64,000 bases of DNA from Balanoglossus misakiensis (Eukaryota; Hemichordata). This document shows, one piece after another, positions 31,901 through 40,749 of this stretch. Location of the stretch: the NCBI GenBank assembly GCA_040954595.2, contig CM082581.2:2418001-2482000 (forward strand), in the 5' to 3' direction. The notes under the pieces were generated by a model. That model saw nothing but the letters and a program-made list of their open reading frames with translations, made no database searches and was not told where the DNA came from. Position 1 is the first letter of the stretch; every line of letters starts with the position of its first letter. Made by a program: the position numbers and the translations under genes.

Positions 31901-34900
31901 TGCAAACATTTTTTTCTCTAGAAAATGTTTAAAATGATAAATTTGTCTTAAGTAGGTCTTTTTAGGCAATAAATTGCCAAAAACGCAATTTTGACTAGAA
32001 TGGGGTCAATCAGATTTTTTATACACAGAATGGACTTTTCATACATAATCAGATCTCTGAATATGAAGAAAACAGTTTGTTTTTAGTTTTTTTGTAAAAA
32101 TGACCGTTTTGACCTCAAAAATGTGGCCAAAAATGGCATTTTTGTATTGATTGGGGTCAAAAAGACTGCTTTATGTTTTATAGTCACCAATTTACACATA
32201 GAATTGACTTTCCATACATCATCAAATCAATCAATATGAAGAGAAGAGTGTGTTTTAAGTTTTGTCTAAAAATGACGTTTTTGGGCAAAAAATGGTCAAA
32301 AAGGCAATTCTGTCTCGTTTGGGGTCAGTCAGACTGCTTTTTTCGTAATATCAACCAAATTTTACATAGAATAGGCATATCATATGTCATCAGATCTTCG
32401 AATGTGACGAAAACAGTGTGTTTTTAGTGTTTTCTAAAAATGACCTTTTTTGGGTTAAAAAGTGCCAAAATGGCAATTTTGTCTTGGGTGGGGTCAGTTA
32501 GACTGCTTTTTTCGTAATATCAACCAAATTTTACATAGAATAGGCATATCATATGTCATCAGATCTTCGAATGTGACGAAAACAGTGTGTTTTTAGTGTT
32601 TTCTAAAAATGACCTTTTTTGGGTTAAAAAGTGCCAAAATGGCAATTTTGTCTTGGGTGGGGTCAATAAGACTGCCTTTTTTGGAATCAGCACCATTTTT
32701 TACATAGAATGGACTTCACAAACCTTCCTTACCAATTTTTTTATTTAAAGGCACCTATCTCCTAGGGTAATAACTTGTCATCATAGTCACTAATTGGTAA
32801 GGGTACTTGGAAGTATGACGTAATGATGACGTAATTGATTATTATATCAATATTTTGCAATAATTAGATACTTTACTCAATCAGCTTTCTGTTGATACCA
32901 AACACATCACAGTTTTCATCAGTACAATTGCTCAGAGACGTGTTTTGCAAAACCTCACATTTATACAAATTATAGGTGAACAGAACACCATTTTCGTAAG
33001 GGTATTTTGACTTATGACGTCACTATGATGTCATGATTTGTCATATCACTTTAATTTTGTAATTAATGGAAAGCTTGTTTATTAAGCTTTCTTTTGATAC
33101 CAAATACTTCCCTGTTGTTCTAGGTATACATTCAGAGAGACAGTATTTTACAAGACTAATTTACCCCCCTACGTCAATTTATATGCACTTTTAGGCTTTT
33201 CTACATACGTTACCCAATATAATTTAGAAGCCAATAACTCGAAAACGCCCCGGTGCCCAGATGGCAAACAAAGTGAATTTTACTCAGTATATGATAGGCT
33301 TTCAGAAAAACATTGTCTCAAAAATTCCCCCGGGGGGGGGGGGAGGTAAACCCCTACTGGCTCATGGTCTATTCACTATCTTGATCACTAGCTTATAGCG
33401 TTTGTGTAATTGTAGGGTTGCAGAATGCAGGTCACCTAATCATTGTATGTTCAGTATTACCCAAAAGATTATTACCTTCTCCTCAGCACTACACAGTAAC
33501 TCGACTCTTTCCTCTTTGAGTCGATGAACTTCACCCAAGGGTACATCGTCTTTGTCATCCTCATCGAGGTACCCAAAGGCGATAAGTTCAGTTTCAATAC
33601 ATTCTGCTTGTTCCCTTAGATCCTCAGACTCAGATGTCAGTTTGAGAACCTACATTATGTGAAGTAATGAAAATATGTTACTACTTATTTAATACTTTTT
33701 CTGTTGATAAACACTAAAAATCTATGCTACATTAGACACAATGGTTAATGACAAACAGATTTTTGACAATTATATGAAACAGTATCTCTCAGACAAGATA
33801 CAAAAGTGATTTTTAGAAAAAAATCCATAGTAACATTGTGATGGAATGTAATTTCACACAAGTTTTATAATGTTTGATAACATGTGTAATCTGTATGTAG
33901 GTTTGTGTAAAATGTGTAAATATACAATGTACTAATATATAAACTGACTATACCTTTTCTATAGTTTCAATGTATGTGTTAAAGTTTGCAGGTTGAAGGA
34001 CAGGTTCATCCACCTCCCCTGTTGTGCTTAGTTTCTTGTATATTTTCTTGTCAAGTTCTATACACTCAGACTCAAGCATCTTAAAGAACATAAGATATAC
34101 GCCGAGACTGATGTGCAGCCCTGGCACTGCTACCTGTAAAATAGACAAACATCCAATAATGCAAGTAACTGTCATAAATGGATAAAAGTCACTTCTGTCT
34201 TTTCTTTCCATTAAACAAAGACTAGGAAGAATGAATGCTATAATATTGGAGAGAATACACATTGCACTGGAGAAGAAGTCAACAGACCCCCCTACATCAT
34301 ATATATATTTGCATTTCATGTGGGTTGGTTAGACTGTGTGATATAATAAGGTTGATTATAGCACATTGCTTTAAAATTGGCAGTATGTACTCACTCTTTC
34401 TATTGGGATACTTATGAGTGGAGTGCGGACACAGTTGTTGTACAGTTTTGCTTTCTTCAACACTCCACCACCATCTTTTTCATATTTATTATGGTCAGAG
34501 ATGATTGATTCCAAGGTCCTAGCCTGGACTTGAGGTCTGTCTTCAGGTACCATGGAACATATGTCCTTTGTTGTCAGGCACCACAAACAAAAGTGTTTTC
34601 CTTGGATAAAAAAATAGATGAATCTGATCATAACAACTAACTTACTCATGAAATAGTATGCACCTTAACAGAATAACAAACAGGTTCACAACAACATCAA
34701 AGACAGTTAACCAGAATAATGATGACTGACTGTGTGCATGTACATGTGACAACATTTTTACAATGTACATCTTACAATTATCAAGCACACTCCATTTGGT
34801 CCACTCAGTCCATACAATTTGGTTAGATATTCATAATCACCCATTACATGCACCTTGATTCTGAAATCTCTGCATAAACAATAGACAAAAAAATGTAAGT

Positions 34901-35821
34901 CAGTATGTGCTTAATAAATGATTGAAACTCAATTTTAAAATGTGTATAGAATAGGTGCATGTAAAAGAGGGAATGAATGGGCCAAACAGTTGATGATTAC
35001 AGAAGACAGGTATGAGACAGGTAGGTAAATTGGTGATGTATGAGTCACTAGCTTACAGGTAAAATGTGTAAACTATTTTAGTATTAACATGTTAAGATGT
35101 GTTCTATGATATATTTATGGTATCTGCAATTTCAGGCTACATCACCAATGGATGAATATATGAGGGGGACTATCTAAACCTGTTATGTATTGCCCATACA
35201 AGCAAGGGTCAGATCAAACTGTTTGATTAAATACAGTATGACTTGAAATTTTGATAAAGCATACCTCCATTTAGAACCATCAAGATGGTTTACTTCAGAC
35301 ATTAGATGTTCAGTTGCTGTTTGGAGGTTGTGGTAGGTATCAGTGCCGCGATACATGTTTAGGATTATTGTGCTCTTGATGGAATTTGGGTGTTCAACAT
35401 TGCACACCTCCAAACACGTCTTCATTAGATCGCCTCCTTTATCACCACCTACTTTAATCCAAATCTCTTCTTCTGGTATTACTGCTCCATGCCACGTCAA
35501 TTTGTCAGACCTGAATTGAAAGAATTTTTAATCAGAGGTGAAGATATTAAATTGTATGCATCAACTGTTCAATCACTTTGAGAGATTGGACATTTATTAA
35601 ATATGCTTCCACAACATTGAGCTATTCTGAAATTAGACAATTTAATTCTTCAAACACGAATTTATCTTCCAGTAACCTGGATTACTTATACATGTATCTG
35701 ACTGCAAGGCATGAAACTTAGGCATATTACTTATTATGTACTACAGTGTTACTGGTAGTATAATTTTATATTACTATCATACATATAAGTCACTGTATGT
35801 GACAGTACACAACTTGTTCTA

Positions 35822-35890
<69 letters not shown>

Positions 35891-37922
35891 ATGTGTTTTA
35901 TCATTGTTTTCAATTGATCTCTTAGTGAATTATATTACAAATACAATTACAATCAGCATTACCTATCTTGTTCCTGAAGGTATCTGAAACAAATACTCTC
36001 CAAGTTGGTGCTAATGCTTGGTGCCAGTCTACATTCAGTGCCAAGTTTTCCAGTCACTGGATTTTTCACATGGAACTGAAGGAGTAGGTTCTTGGCTGAC
36101 ACTTCAATTTCTCCAAGTAGACTCTTTGCTTCTTCCCTATCCCTATTCTCTCCAGGAAAATTTATTTTCCATTTTTTCAACCACCTATGAATACAACAAG
36201 TACATAATGCAATGGCAAATGTAAACATGAAGAAAATACACATGAGAGTGATATCATCATGACAACTTTTGGTTATGTTGTACTCATGAATCAGTAAATC
36301 TGTAAAATAAATTTTGCCTTTTATATTTCATGGTTAATGTCAATGTACCTAAATTCAAAACATACCTCCGCAATTTTCTCAACTTGTTCCATGGGATTGA
36401 GAGGTCTGCTTTGACTGCGAGTCCTGCATCAGGAGGGATTTGTGGTGTGGTCTTGAGAACATTGTTTGCTCTCCTCCATTCAGTCTGTAGTTGTGTTTTG
36501 TTGGAGAGATCATCCTCCCCACTCAAAACCCTCCTTTGAGACTCGATGTGTTGAGCTCTGCTTCTTTTTGTTGTTGAAGATGCAGTACTACTCTTTGTCT
36601 TAGGGTGAGGTGTATATGTCATATGGAATGGCTGGTTGTAGCAATGTAAATGTAGAAAGAAAAAAAAGTATTTACTAGTATGTAACAATTCATATTTATA
36701 ATATGAAAGACACATGATGCAAATGCAAACTGATTTCACAATGTAGATAACTGTAGTGTTAAAATCAATGTAGATTTATGAAATGATACTGCCAATTGAT
36801 ACGTGAAAACACACTTACCCCTCCTTTTGTTTTGAATCGTACAGGTGCTCCTTTCCTACTATCATCTGTTAGATCAAGCTTTCGCTTTACACACTTAGTT
36901 GTCAGGTCTTCAAATCCAGGGGTCCGTTCAATGTTTGGAGTGCCAAGCAATATTTGGACAGCCTTATGTACGTCATGATGAGATTGTTCTCTCCTTACAA
37001 TTGGAGCAGTCTTGATCTGTGGTGGAGTTTCTACTGGTTCTACTGGTGATGGTTGTGGCAAGAGGGCATAATCATGCTCAACAAAGATTGGTACAGGCGT
37101 GGACTTAACCTGACAATTCTTAACATGATCTTTCAATTCACTAAGTTTAACAATAGCTGTACACCCTTTCCACGCATAGTCACAGGATAGCTTTAGGTCA
37201 CTAATCAAATTCATCAAGTGCACAGGAATAGGCAATATACTTGTGGGTGTGATGTCTTTCCTGCATATTGGGCATGTTGGCGAGCTATTCACCCAGTGTT
37301 TTATGCATGGAGCACAATAGATATGATGACCCTCACACATTAGCTGTATGGGTTCATCAAAAACCTCTTTGCATATTAGGCATTCTAAATTTGCTGTTAT
37401 TGAATTAAATCTTTCCACACATAAAGGAATTTGTGTCTTTAATGATTTACAAGCTTTCATTGTAATTTCCTGTTCTAAACTTTCCACTAAATTTCTGTCT
37501 ACACTGGTGCTTGCTTGTTTAGAATTAAATATATCATTTTCAGAAGCACTGGAACAAGGTGTACACTGGGACCTTTGCTTACTAGGTTTCCTCCCCTTCT
37601 TACTGTACCTGATACACACATGGCATTCACCAGTTCTTGAGTGTTTGCACCATTCTGCAATTACTATTTTATGGCTGCAAGATTTTCCAGACAAAGTTGC
37701 TGATTTCAAACGTCCAAGTGTCTTTTTGCATTTGTGGCAGAAATTAGCTGGGTAAGTGGCACTGCTTTCCGGACAATCGATTCCAAAATAAATACGTAAA
37801 TCCTCCTGAAAATCTGCACATTTATAAATGCGAGACGATCCTCCAGACGAGCGAATTTTATCTCCACAAATGCGACAACTACTATTGAGGACAAGTTGAT
37901 GAAAATCAAACGTTTGAGCCAT
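27720..37922 (-). CDS. RAG1-N-like / Chapaev-like transposase, 11 exons, ~1,030 codons
   Basis: Predicted cut-and-paste transposase of the surrounding element. Exons, 5' to 3': 37922-36819, 36631-36366, 36184-35963, 35510-35265, 34869-34776, 34600-34395, 34133-33954, 33649-33476, 28919-28776, 28405-28228, 27997-27720. All introns use GT-AG and phases agree, except exon 5 to exon 6, which is one base out. The start is the ATG in MAQTFDF (good context); the frame is also open to an ATG at 38087. The N-terminus is RAG1-like with a RING finger. Candidate catalytic residues are GGDKGG (exon 4), GDYEYL (exon 5) and GENGVEAIH (exon 11). Other family-type blocks are YGLSG, CLWCL, GLHISLGVY, RQAYHGRSFVGNH and TPKLHMLEEH. 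The total length is close to vertebrate RAG1 (about 1,040), although the catalytic half is Chapaev-like and not obviously RAG1-core-like. It ends in TAG. Confidence 0.82.
29161..30802 (+). repeat. Left arm of giant foldback
   Basis: Begins with a poly-C/poly-G patch (about 29188-29205) and runs through six ~170-bp tandem units, with repeated landmarks GACCCCACCC and CACTGTTTTCGTCACATTCG. Unit starts fall near 29856, 30026, 30196, 30364, 30531 and 30690. Confidence 0.85.
31901..33371 (-). repeat. Right arm of giant foldback
   Basis: Reverse complement of the left arm with a few per cent differences and one fewer 170-bp unit. Related unit copies continue unpaired into the loop (about 31500-31900). 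Confidence 0.85.
33476..34133 (-). other. Transposase exons 7-8
   Basis: Exon 7 (34133-33954, 60 codons, phase 0 at both ends) starts VAVPGLHISLGVYLMFF, a conserved block of this transposase type. Exon 8 (33649-33476, 58 codons, phase 0) is acidic and coiled-coil-like (SESEDLREQAECIE, then EVHRLKEERVELL). It was found from splice sites; it contains no ATG, so an ATG-based ORF scan would miss it. Confidence 0.75.
34395..35510 (-). other. Transposase exons 4-6 (candidate first and second catalytic Asp)
   Basis: Exon 4 (35510-35265) encodes EIWIKVGGDKGGDLMKTC, whose Asp is the likely first catalytic acid, followed by NVEHPNSIKST. Exon 5 (34869-34776) encodes VHVMGDYEYLTKLYGLSG, with the likely second Asp. 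Exon 6 (34600-34395) starts at HFCLWCLTTKDICS and ends ISIPIER. GKH-type sequence should follow the YGLSG block directly in this family. Available donors after exon 5 (GTGTGC or GTAAGA) leave phase 0 or 2, whereas exon 6 needs one carried base. This implies a one-base indel or an unusual splice. Confidence 0.72.
35826..35893. repeat. (TG)n/(TATG)n microsatellite
   Basis: About 24 TG units followed by about five TATG units, in the intron between exons 3 and 4 of the transposase gene. Confidence 0.95.
35963..36631 (-). other. Transposase exons 2-3 (linker region)
   Basis: Exon 2 (36631-36366) encodes a Ser/Thr/Lys-rich linker and ends LRKLR with two bases carried over. Exon 3 (36184-35963) begins WLKKWKINFPGE and contains LLLQFHVKNPVTGKLG. 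The exon 2/3 junction completes an Arg codon before Trp. No known domain is recognised. The region separates the RAG1-like N-terminus from the catalytic part. Confidence 0.7.
36819..37922 (-). other. Transposase exon 1: RAG1 N-terminal-like zinc region plus RING finger
   Basis: 368 codons. Residues about 10-105 follow the Cys/His spacing of the vertebrate RAG1 N-terminus: CRICGDK, ANFCHKCKKTL, then IAEWCKHSRTGECHVC and a basic tail, KKGRKPSKQR. A C3HC4 RING follows at about 37395-37250 on the minus strand: CLICKEVF, CEGHHIYCAPC and CPICRKD. Next is a zinc-finger-like CDYAWKGC...HVKNC, at the place of RAG1's first C2H2 finger. In RAG1 the RING is an E3 ubiquitin ligase and dimerisation module; whether this one is active is unknown. 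The exon ends at a GTAAGT donor. Confidence 0.85.
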
Positions 37923-38502
37923 AATTAAAGATGAACTATTCGGAATTATCGGAAATGTAAACAAATGCCGGCTACCATCAGCTGCCGGCAGAATTGAAAA
38001 GGGCGCTCTTTTTACGTAATACGTAAACAATCGATCGTTACCATGGAGCGACCGCGGCCGAGAAAGTCTGACTGCGGCCTGGTGCAAACACTGCTTGAAC
38101 TTTCACACAATGAATCACACTTCACAGTAAAATTACGTTGCATATCATAAAAAATCTTTTTAATGATAAAACGTGGCTTAAAATACATACCGTCGATCTA
38201 AAAAATAGTGTCACTTCCGGGTAATGGTCATGGTTTTGGCAAAGGGTTATGTTGACTTCGCGTGAAATATTTCATACAACATTGACGTCGAGCGACTGAA
38301 CCTTTGACCCCTGAAACGTCCGAGAGTTTACGATGTCGAAACGATTATCTTCGTGCTTGACTATGCTTCCATATTTGGAAAAATACGGCAAAATGCCGGA
38401 CCTGTCCGAAGGAATCCGAAATGGACGCCATCATAGTCTCGTTCGATATTACAAGTTATCGCGTTAATCTATGAGAACTACTGTGCGTTGGTTGTGTTTT
38501 CT
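37923..38502. other. Transposon 5' leader
   Basis: Non-coding between the right inverted repeat and the transposase start, presumably holding the promoter. No TATA box stands out. Confidence 0.4.
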
Positions 38503-38503
38503 C

Positions 38504-38547
38504 TACTCCAATCAGTATGTCGCCCGCACGCGATAATAACAGACGTG
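38504..38547 (-). repeat. Right terminal inverted repeat (long spacer)
   Basis: Read on the minus strand: CACGTCTGTT (38547-38538), a 12-bp spacer (38537-38526), GGGCGA (38525-38520), then a block ending TTGGAGTA at 38504. It is the counterpart of 25702-25736, whose spacer is only 3 bp. Confidence 0.8.
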
Positions 38548-38551
38548 TGCT
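38548..38551. repeat. Target-site duplication TGCT, right copy
   Basis: Matches 25698-25701. Its position just outside the right inverted repeat defines the transposon edge. Confidence 0.8.
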
Positions 38552-39527
38552 GTGAAACTGAGTTTGACAAGTCAATAAGACGTCTCAAAAATGTGCGTCC
38601 GCCGCGAATAACCCGTGCTGTCCAGTTGAGTTTGCCAAGTAGTTGTTGGAGTTCGCGTTTGGTTGTTCGCCGCTTAGGAAGCCAGTGTTGCAAAAGGTCG
38701 CTCAAGTCCTGTAATTTGCCCTTATTGAGGGAAAGCGTCCGTGTGCGTGCATTTATCTCTATGCCAAGAAATGTCAGCTGCTGTGTTGGGTTTACCACTT
38801 TGTCCCAGTTTATTGTGAAGCCAAGGTTCTGTAAAAGTTGTAATAAAGCCAGAAATGCTTGCTCGCAAGCAAATTTGGAGTCCGCTATAATCAGAAAATC
38901 ATCAAGATAAACAATTACCGCCTGGTACCCTTTTCTGCACATCATTCTGGTGACGCTTTGCGTTATGCGGGTGAAAATTTCTGGGCTTTTGGCTGCCCCG
39001 AATGGTAGCCTGGTGTCCACCATATAAGTAGAGGTATTCTGTCCTGAAAATTTGTAGCGGAGACCTGTAGCTCGCTGCGAGTCCGTGCTTATAGGGACCG
39101 AACGGTACGCTGACTTCAAGTCCACTTTCGCGAGATATGAACCAACTTTGCACAGTTGCACCGCGTGATCTATAGTTTTATATTTAAAAGTTGAAGTAGA
39201 AGCGTACGCGTTGACACCGCCTCCTACTGGGCGGCTGCAGTCGTGTATGAGTCTGACTTTGTCAGAGTTTTTCTTGGGGATGGCACCTAAACTGCTAATT
39301 ATTTGAGGCTTCTCCGCTGTGACACGGTAATTACCCACATCAACCTCATGGATAATTTGTCCCTCGACTGCCTCGAATGACCGTTTTGAAGGGGGGTACC
39401 AGGGGTAATGATATCGAAACCAAATTTTGAACCGTTGAGTAGAAGTCGCGATCCATGTCATTTTCCAGTTCATCATTCCACGTTGCCAGGTGATCAGTAA
39501 GAGGGCTAGCAACCTTATCCTAGGCAT
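38552..39527 (-). CDS. Reverse transcriptase (DIRS/Ngaro-like), 5' part of split pol
   Basis: Copies the element's RNA into DNA. The first ATG is at 39527, but pol probably begins upstream in the gag frame and shifts near 39430. Motifs: SSLGAIPKKNSDKVRLIHDC, YLAKVDLKSAYRSVPI (first Asp), DTRLPFGAAKSPEIFTR and VIVYLDDFLIIADS (YLDD active site), then the thumb region QQLTFLGIEINARTR and LQQLLGKLNW. Catalytic Asp residues are intact. The frame runs past the transposon junction to 38478, but those last codons belong to the inserted element. The natural continuation is the RNase H frame at 25701. Confidence 0.87.
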
Positions 39528-39539
39528 GATTGTTCGAAG

Positions 39540-40509
39540 TTAGCGATTTGTGGCGGTGTTGTGGGTGATCTTTGTGGCACCCGACCTCGATGCATATGTG
39601 CGCAAAACGACAGTAGGTGCGGTTGCAGCCCGGTGGGTTTTGGAAATCGAAACAAATTTCCTAGCCTTTCGAATCATAACTGCGACCTTTGGAGTTGCCT
39701 GTGGTATTTTTCCCTTTCTGCTGAGGCGCGACTTGCCGCTCATCAAGGTGATAGAGTGACAGGTGAAGGTCTACGGCTCCCCACGCGAGCGAATCGGCAG
39801 CCTGCTTTTTCCTGCACTCGTGATCGTAAGTCAGGACCGATGGGATTGTGAATGATTGAGCGTAGTCACCAATATTAATTGTATGATCGAGATATGCCAG
39901 TGTCTCTTCCGTGGACATACCGCGGGCGATCAGTGCCTTTAAAATGCGGGCATTGGCTGATATCCACTGTGGCAGTGAAACTTGGTCCGGTCGCGGTCGT
40001 TGTTTTGCTGTTCGCATAACTAATTTTGTGTCTCCGTCGGCGGCCAGTTCAGTTTCGTCTGGTTGATCGAACGAACCCTTTTTCGTGGTGACATAGTCCG
40101 GAATTAGTAGGGGTTTTCGCTCACCTTTCCCGGGGGCTGGCTTTGCGTTTGTGGCCTGTGGTTGGTCGGACAGGACGTCTTTGAGGGCATCGTTGCCTAG
40201 GGCTTCGAGGAGCTCATTCAATGCCTTGTTTTTTGCCAACTATTGTGTGGTTACCTCTTTGGTGGCCTCGCCGGCGGGCTTCGGCGTGTCCACGGGCTTG
40301 GATTCCGCTTTTTGAGAGCATAGTTTGTTTCGCAACTGGCGAAGCAGTCCATGTTGACCGATGTGTAGTTGTAGGTCGACAATGTCTTGGTCGCTGAGGC
40401 ACTACAGTACTTCGGAGGATGTGACCTGGGAGGTGGTTAGAGAGCTGATAGTGTCTTTTAAAAGACCCGCCGCTTCACACCATTCAACAAAGCTGTAATC
40501 TTCTGACAT
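39540..40509 (-). pseudogene. Gag-like protein of the DIRS/Ngaro-like element, interrupted by TAG codons
   Basis: An ATG at 40509 begins MSEDYSFVEWCEAAG. The frame then runs with TAG stops at 40404-40402, 40242-40240, 39663-39661 and 39522-39520, and with no TAA or TGA. Residues in the largest open part (40239-39664) include LPQWISANARILKALI and IPSVLTYDHECRKKQAA, typical of Gag of this retroelement group. After the third TAG the same frame encodes a CCCH-like finger, CNRTYCRFAHICIEVGC, then a His-rich stretch. After the fourth TAG it enters the start of pol. Gag would package the RNA. The clean frame with amber codons only is unusual. Confidence 0.75.
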
Positions 40510-40581
40510 TGTAACTGGTGACTATTGGGGGTATGTCGGGGAAAGATCGAAATTAAAGCAGTTTCGGCGAGCGACATACAA

Positions 40582-40697
40582 AATGTCCGCTGTCTGTCTG
40601 GGCAAAAAACCACGAGGTAGCCTCGTCCCAGGACCAACTCCCACATCCTCGATCCCAGCTCCATTTAAACTCCAATAAAACAAGTGTTATTGTACAC
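40582..40697 (-). repeat. A1 split direct repeat
   Basis: 116 bp starting AATGTCCGCTGTC, almost identical to A2 at 23837-23953. It is the minus-strand 5' end of the DIRS/Ngaro-like element. Confidence 0.85.
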
Positions 40698-40749
40698 AAT
40701 ATTTATTACTTATATAGCACATTACACGATAAATCTCAACATGCTTTAA

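Larger units (their letters stand above)
29161..33371. mobile_element. 4.2 kb giant foldback (hairpin) element within a transposase intron
   Basis: Bases 29161-30802 and 31901-33371 are long inverted arms, starting TAGACCATGAGCCAGTAGGG at the outside. They leave a loop of about 1.1 kb. The flanks read TTC on both sides (29158-29160 and 33372-33374), fitting a 3-bp target duplication. Each arm contains a tandem array of a ~170-bp AT-rich unit: six units in the left arm and five in the right, which accounts for the arm-length difference of 171 bp. No protein is encoded. It lies in the intron between exons 8 and 9, so a pre-mRNA from the transposase gene would contain a ~1.5 kb double-stranded stem. 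Confidence 0.85.
25702..38547 (-). mobile_element. 12.85 kb Chapaev / N-RAG-TP-like DNA transposon encoding a RAG1-N-like transposase
   Basis: The element lies between two TGCT copies inside the pol frame of the DIRS-like element. Its ends are inverted: CACGTCTGTT outermost, then after a spacer of 3 bp (left) or 12 bp (right) a second shared block GGGCGA...TTGGAGTA. The right end (38547) precedes the start of an 11-exon transposase gene on the minus strand, and the left end follows its stop codon by 2 kb. The length is inflated by a 4.2 kb foldback element in the intron before exon 9 (29161-33371) and a Gypsy fragment (about 26241-27300). No RAG2/kelch-like frame is visible. CAC termini and a 4-bp duplication fit the Chapaev branch of CMC (CACTA/Mirage/Chapaev) transposons. 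Confidence 0.85.
23600..40697 (-). mobile_element. DIRS/Ngaro-like tyrosine-recombinase retrotransposon, split by a 12.85 kb transposon
   Basis: Minus-strand order: A1 (40697-40582), gag (from 40509), reverse transcriptase, RNase H, tyrosine recombinase, B1 (24070-23954), A2 (23953-23837), B2 (23716-23600). B1 and A2 abut exactly, the split-direct-repeat layout of Ngaro/PAT-type elements, which integrate with a tyrosine recombinase instead of a DDE integrase. Without the inserted DNA (25702-38551, including one target copy) the element is about 4.2 kb. RNase H and recombinase frames overlap. Gag carries four in-frame TAG codons and there is a frameshift at the start of pol, while the RT, RNase H and recombinase frames are open. 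Confidence 0.85.

Noticed and set aside
29161-33371. Pair of LTRs or head-to-head genes
   Set aside because: The two long repeats are inverted, not direct, and contain no open frames. A foldback element explains them better.
35736-35987. Plus-strand open frame rich in Val/Cys
   Set aside because: It is generated by the TG microsatellite in an intron of the transposase gene.
37348-37755. Plus-strand 135-codon frame
   Set aside because: Antisense shadow of the RING-containing exon.
25702-38547. A RAG2-like partner gene next to the RAG1-N-like transposase
   Set aside because: No kelch-repeat or PHD-containing frame is visible on either strand of the transposon.
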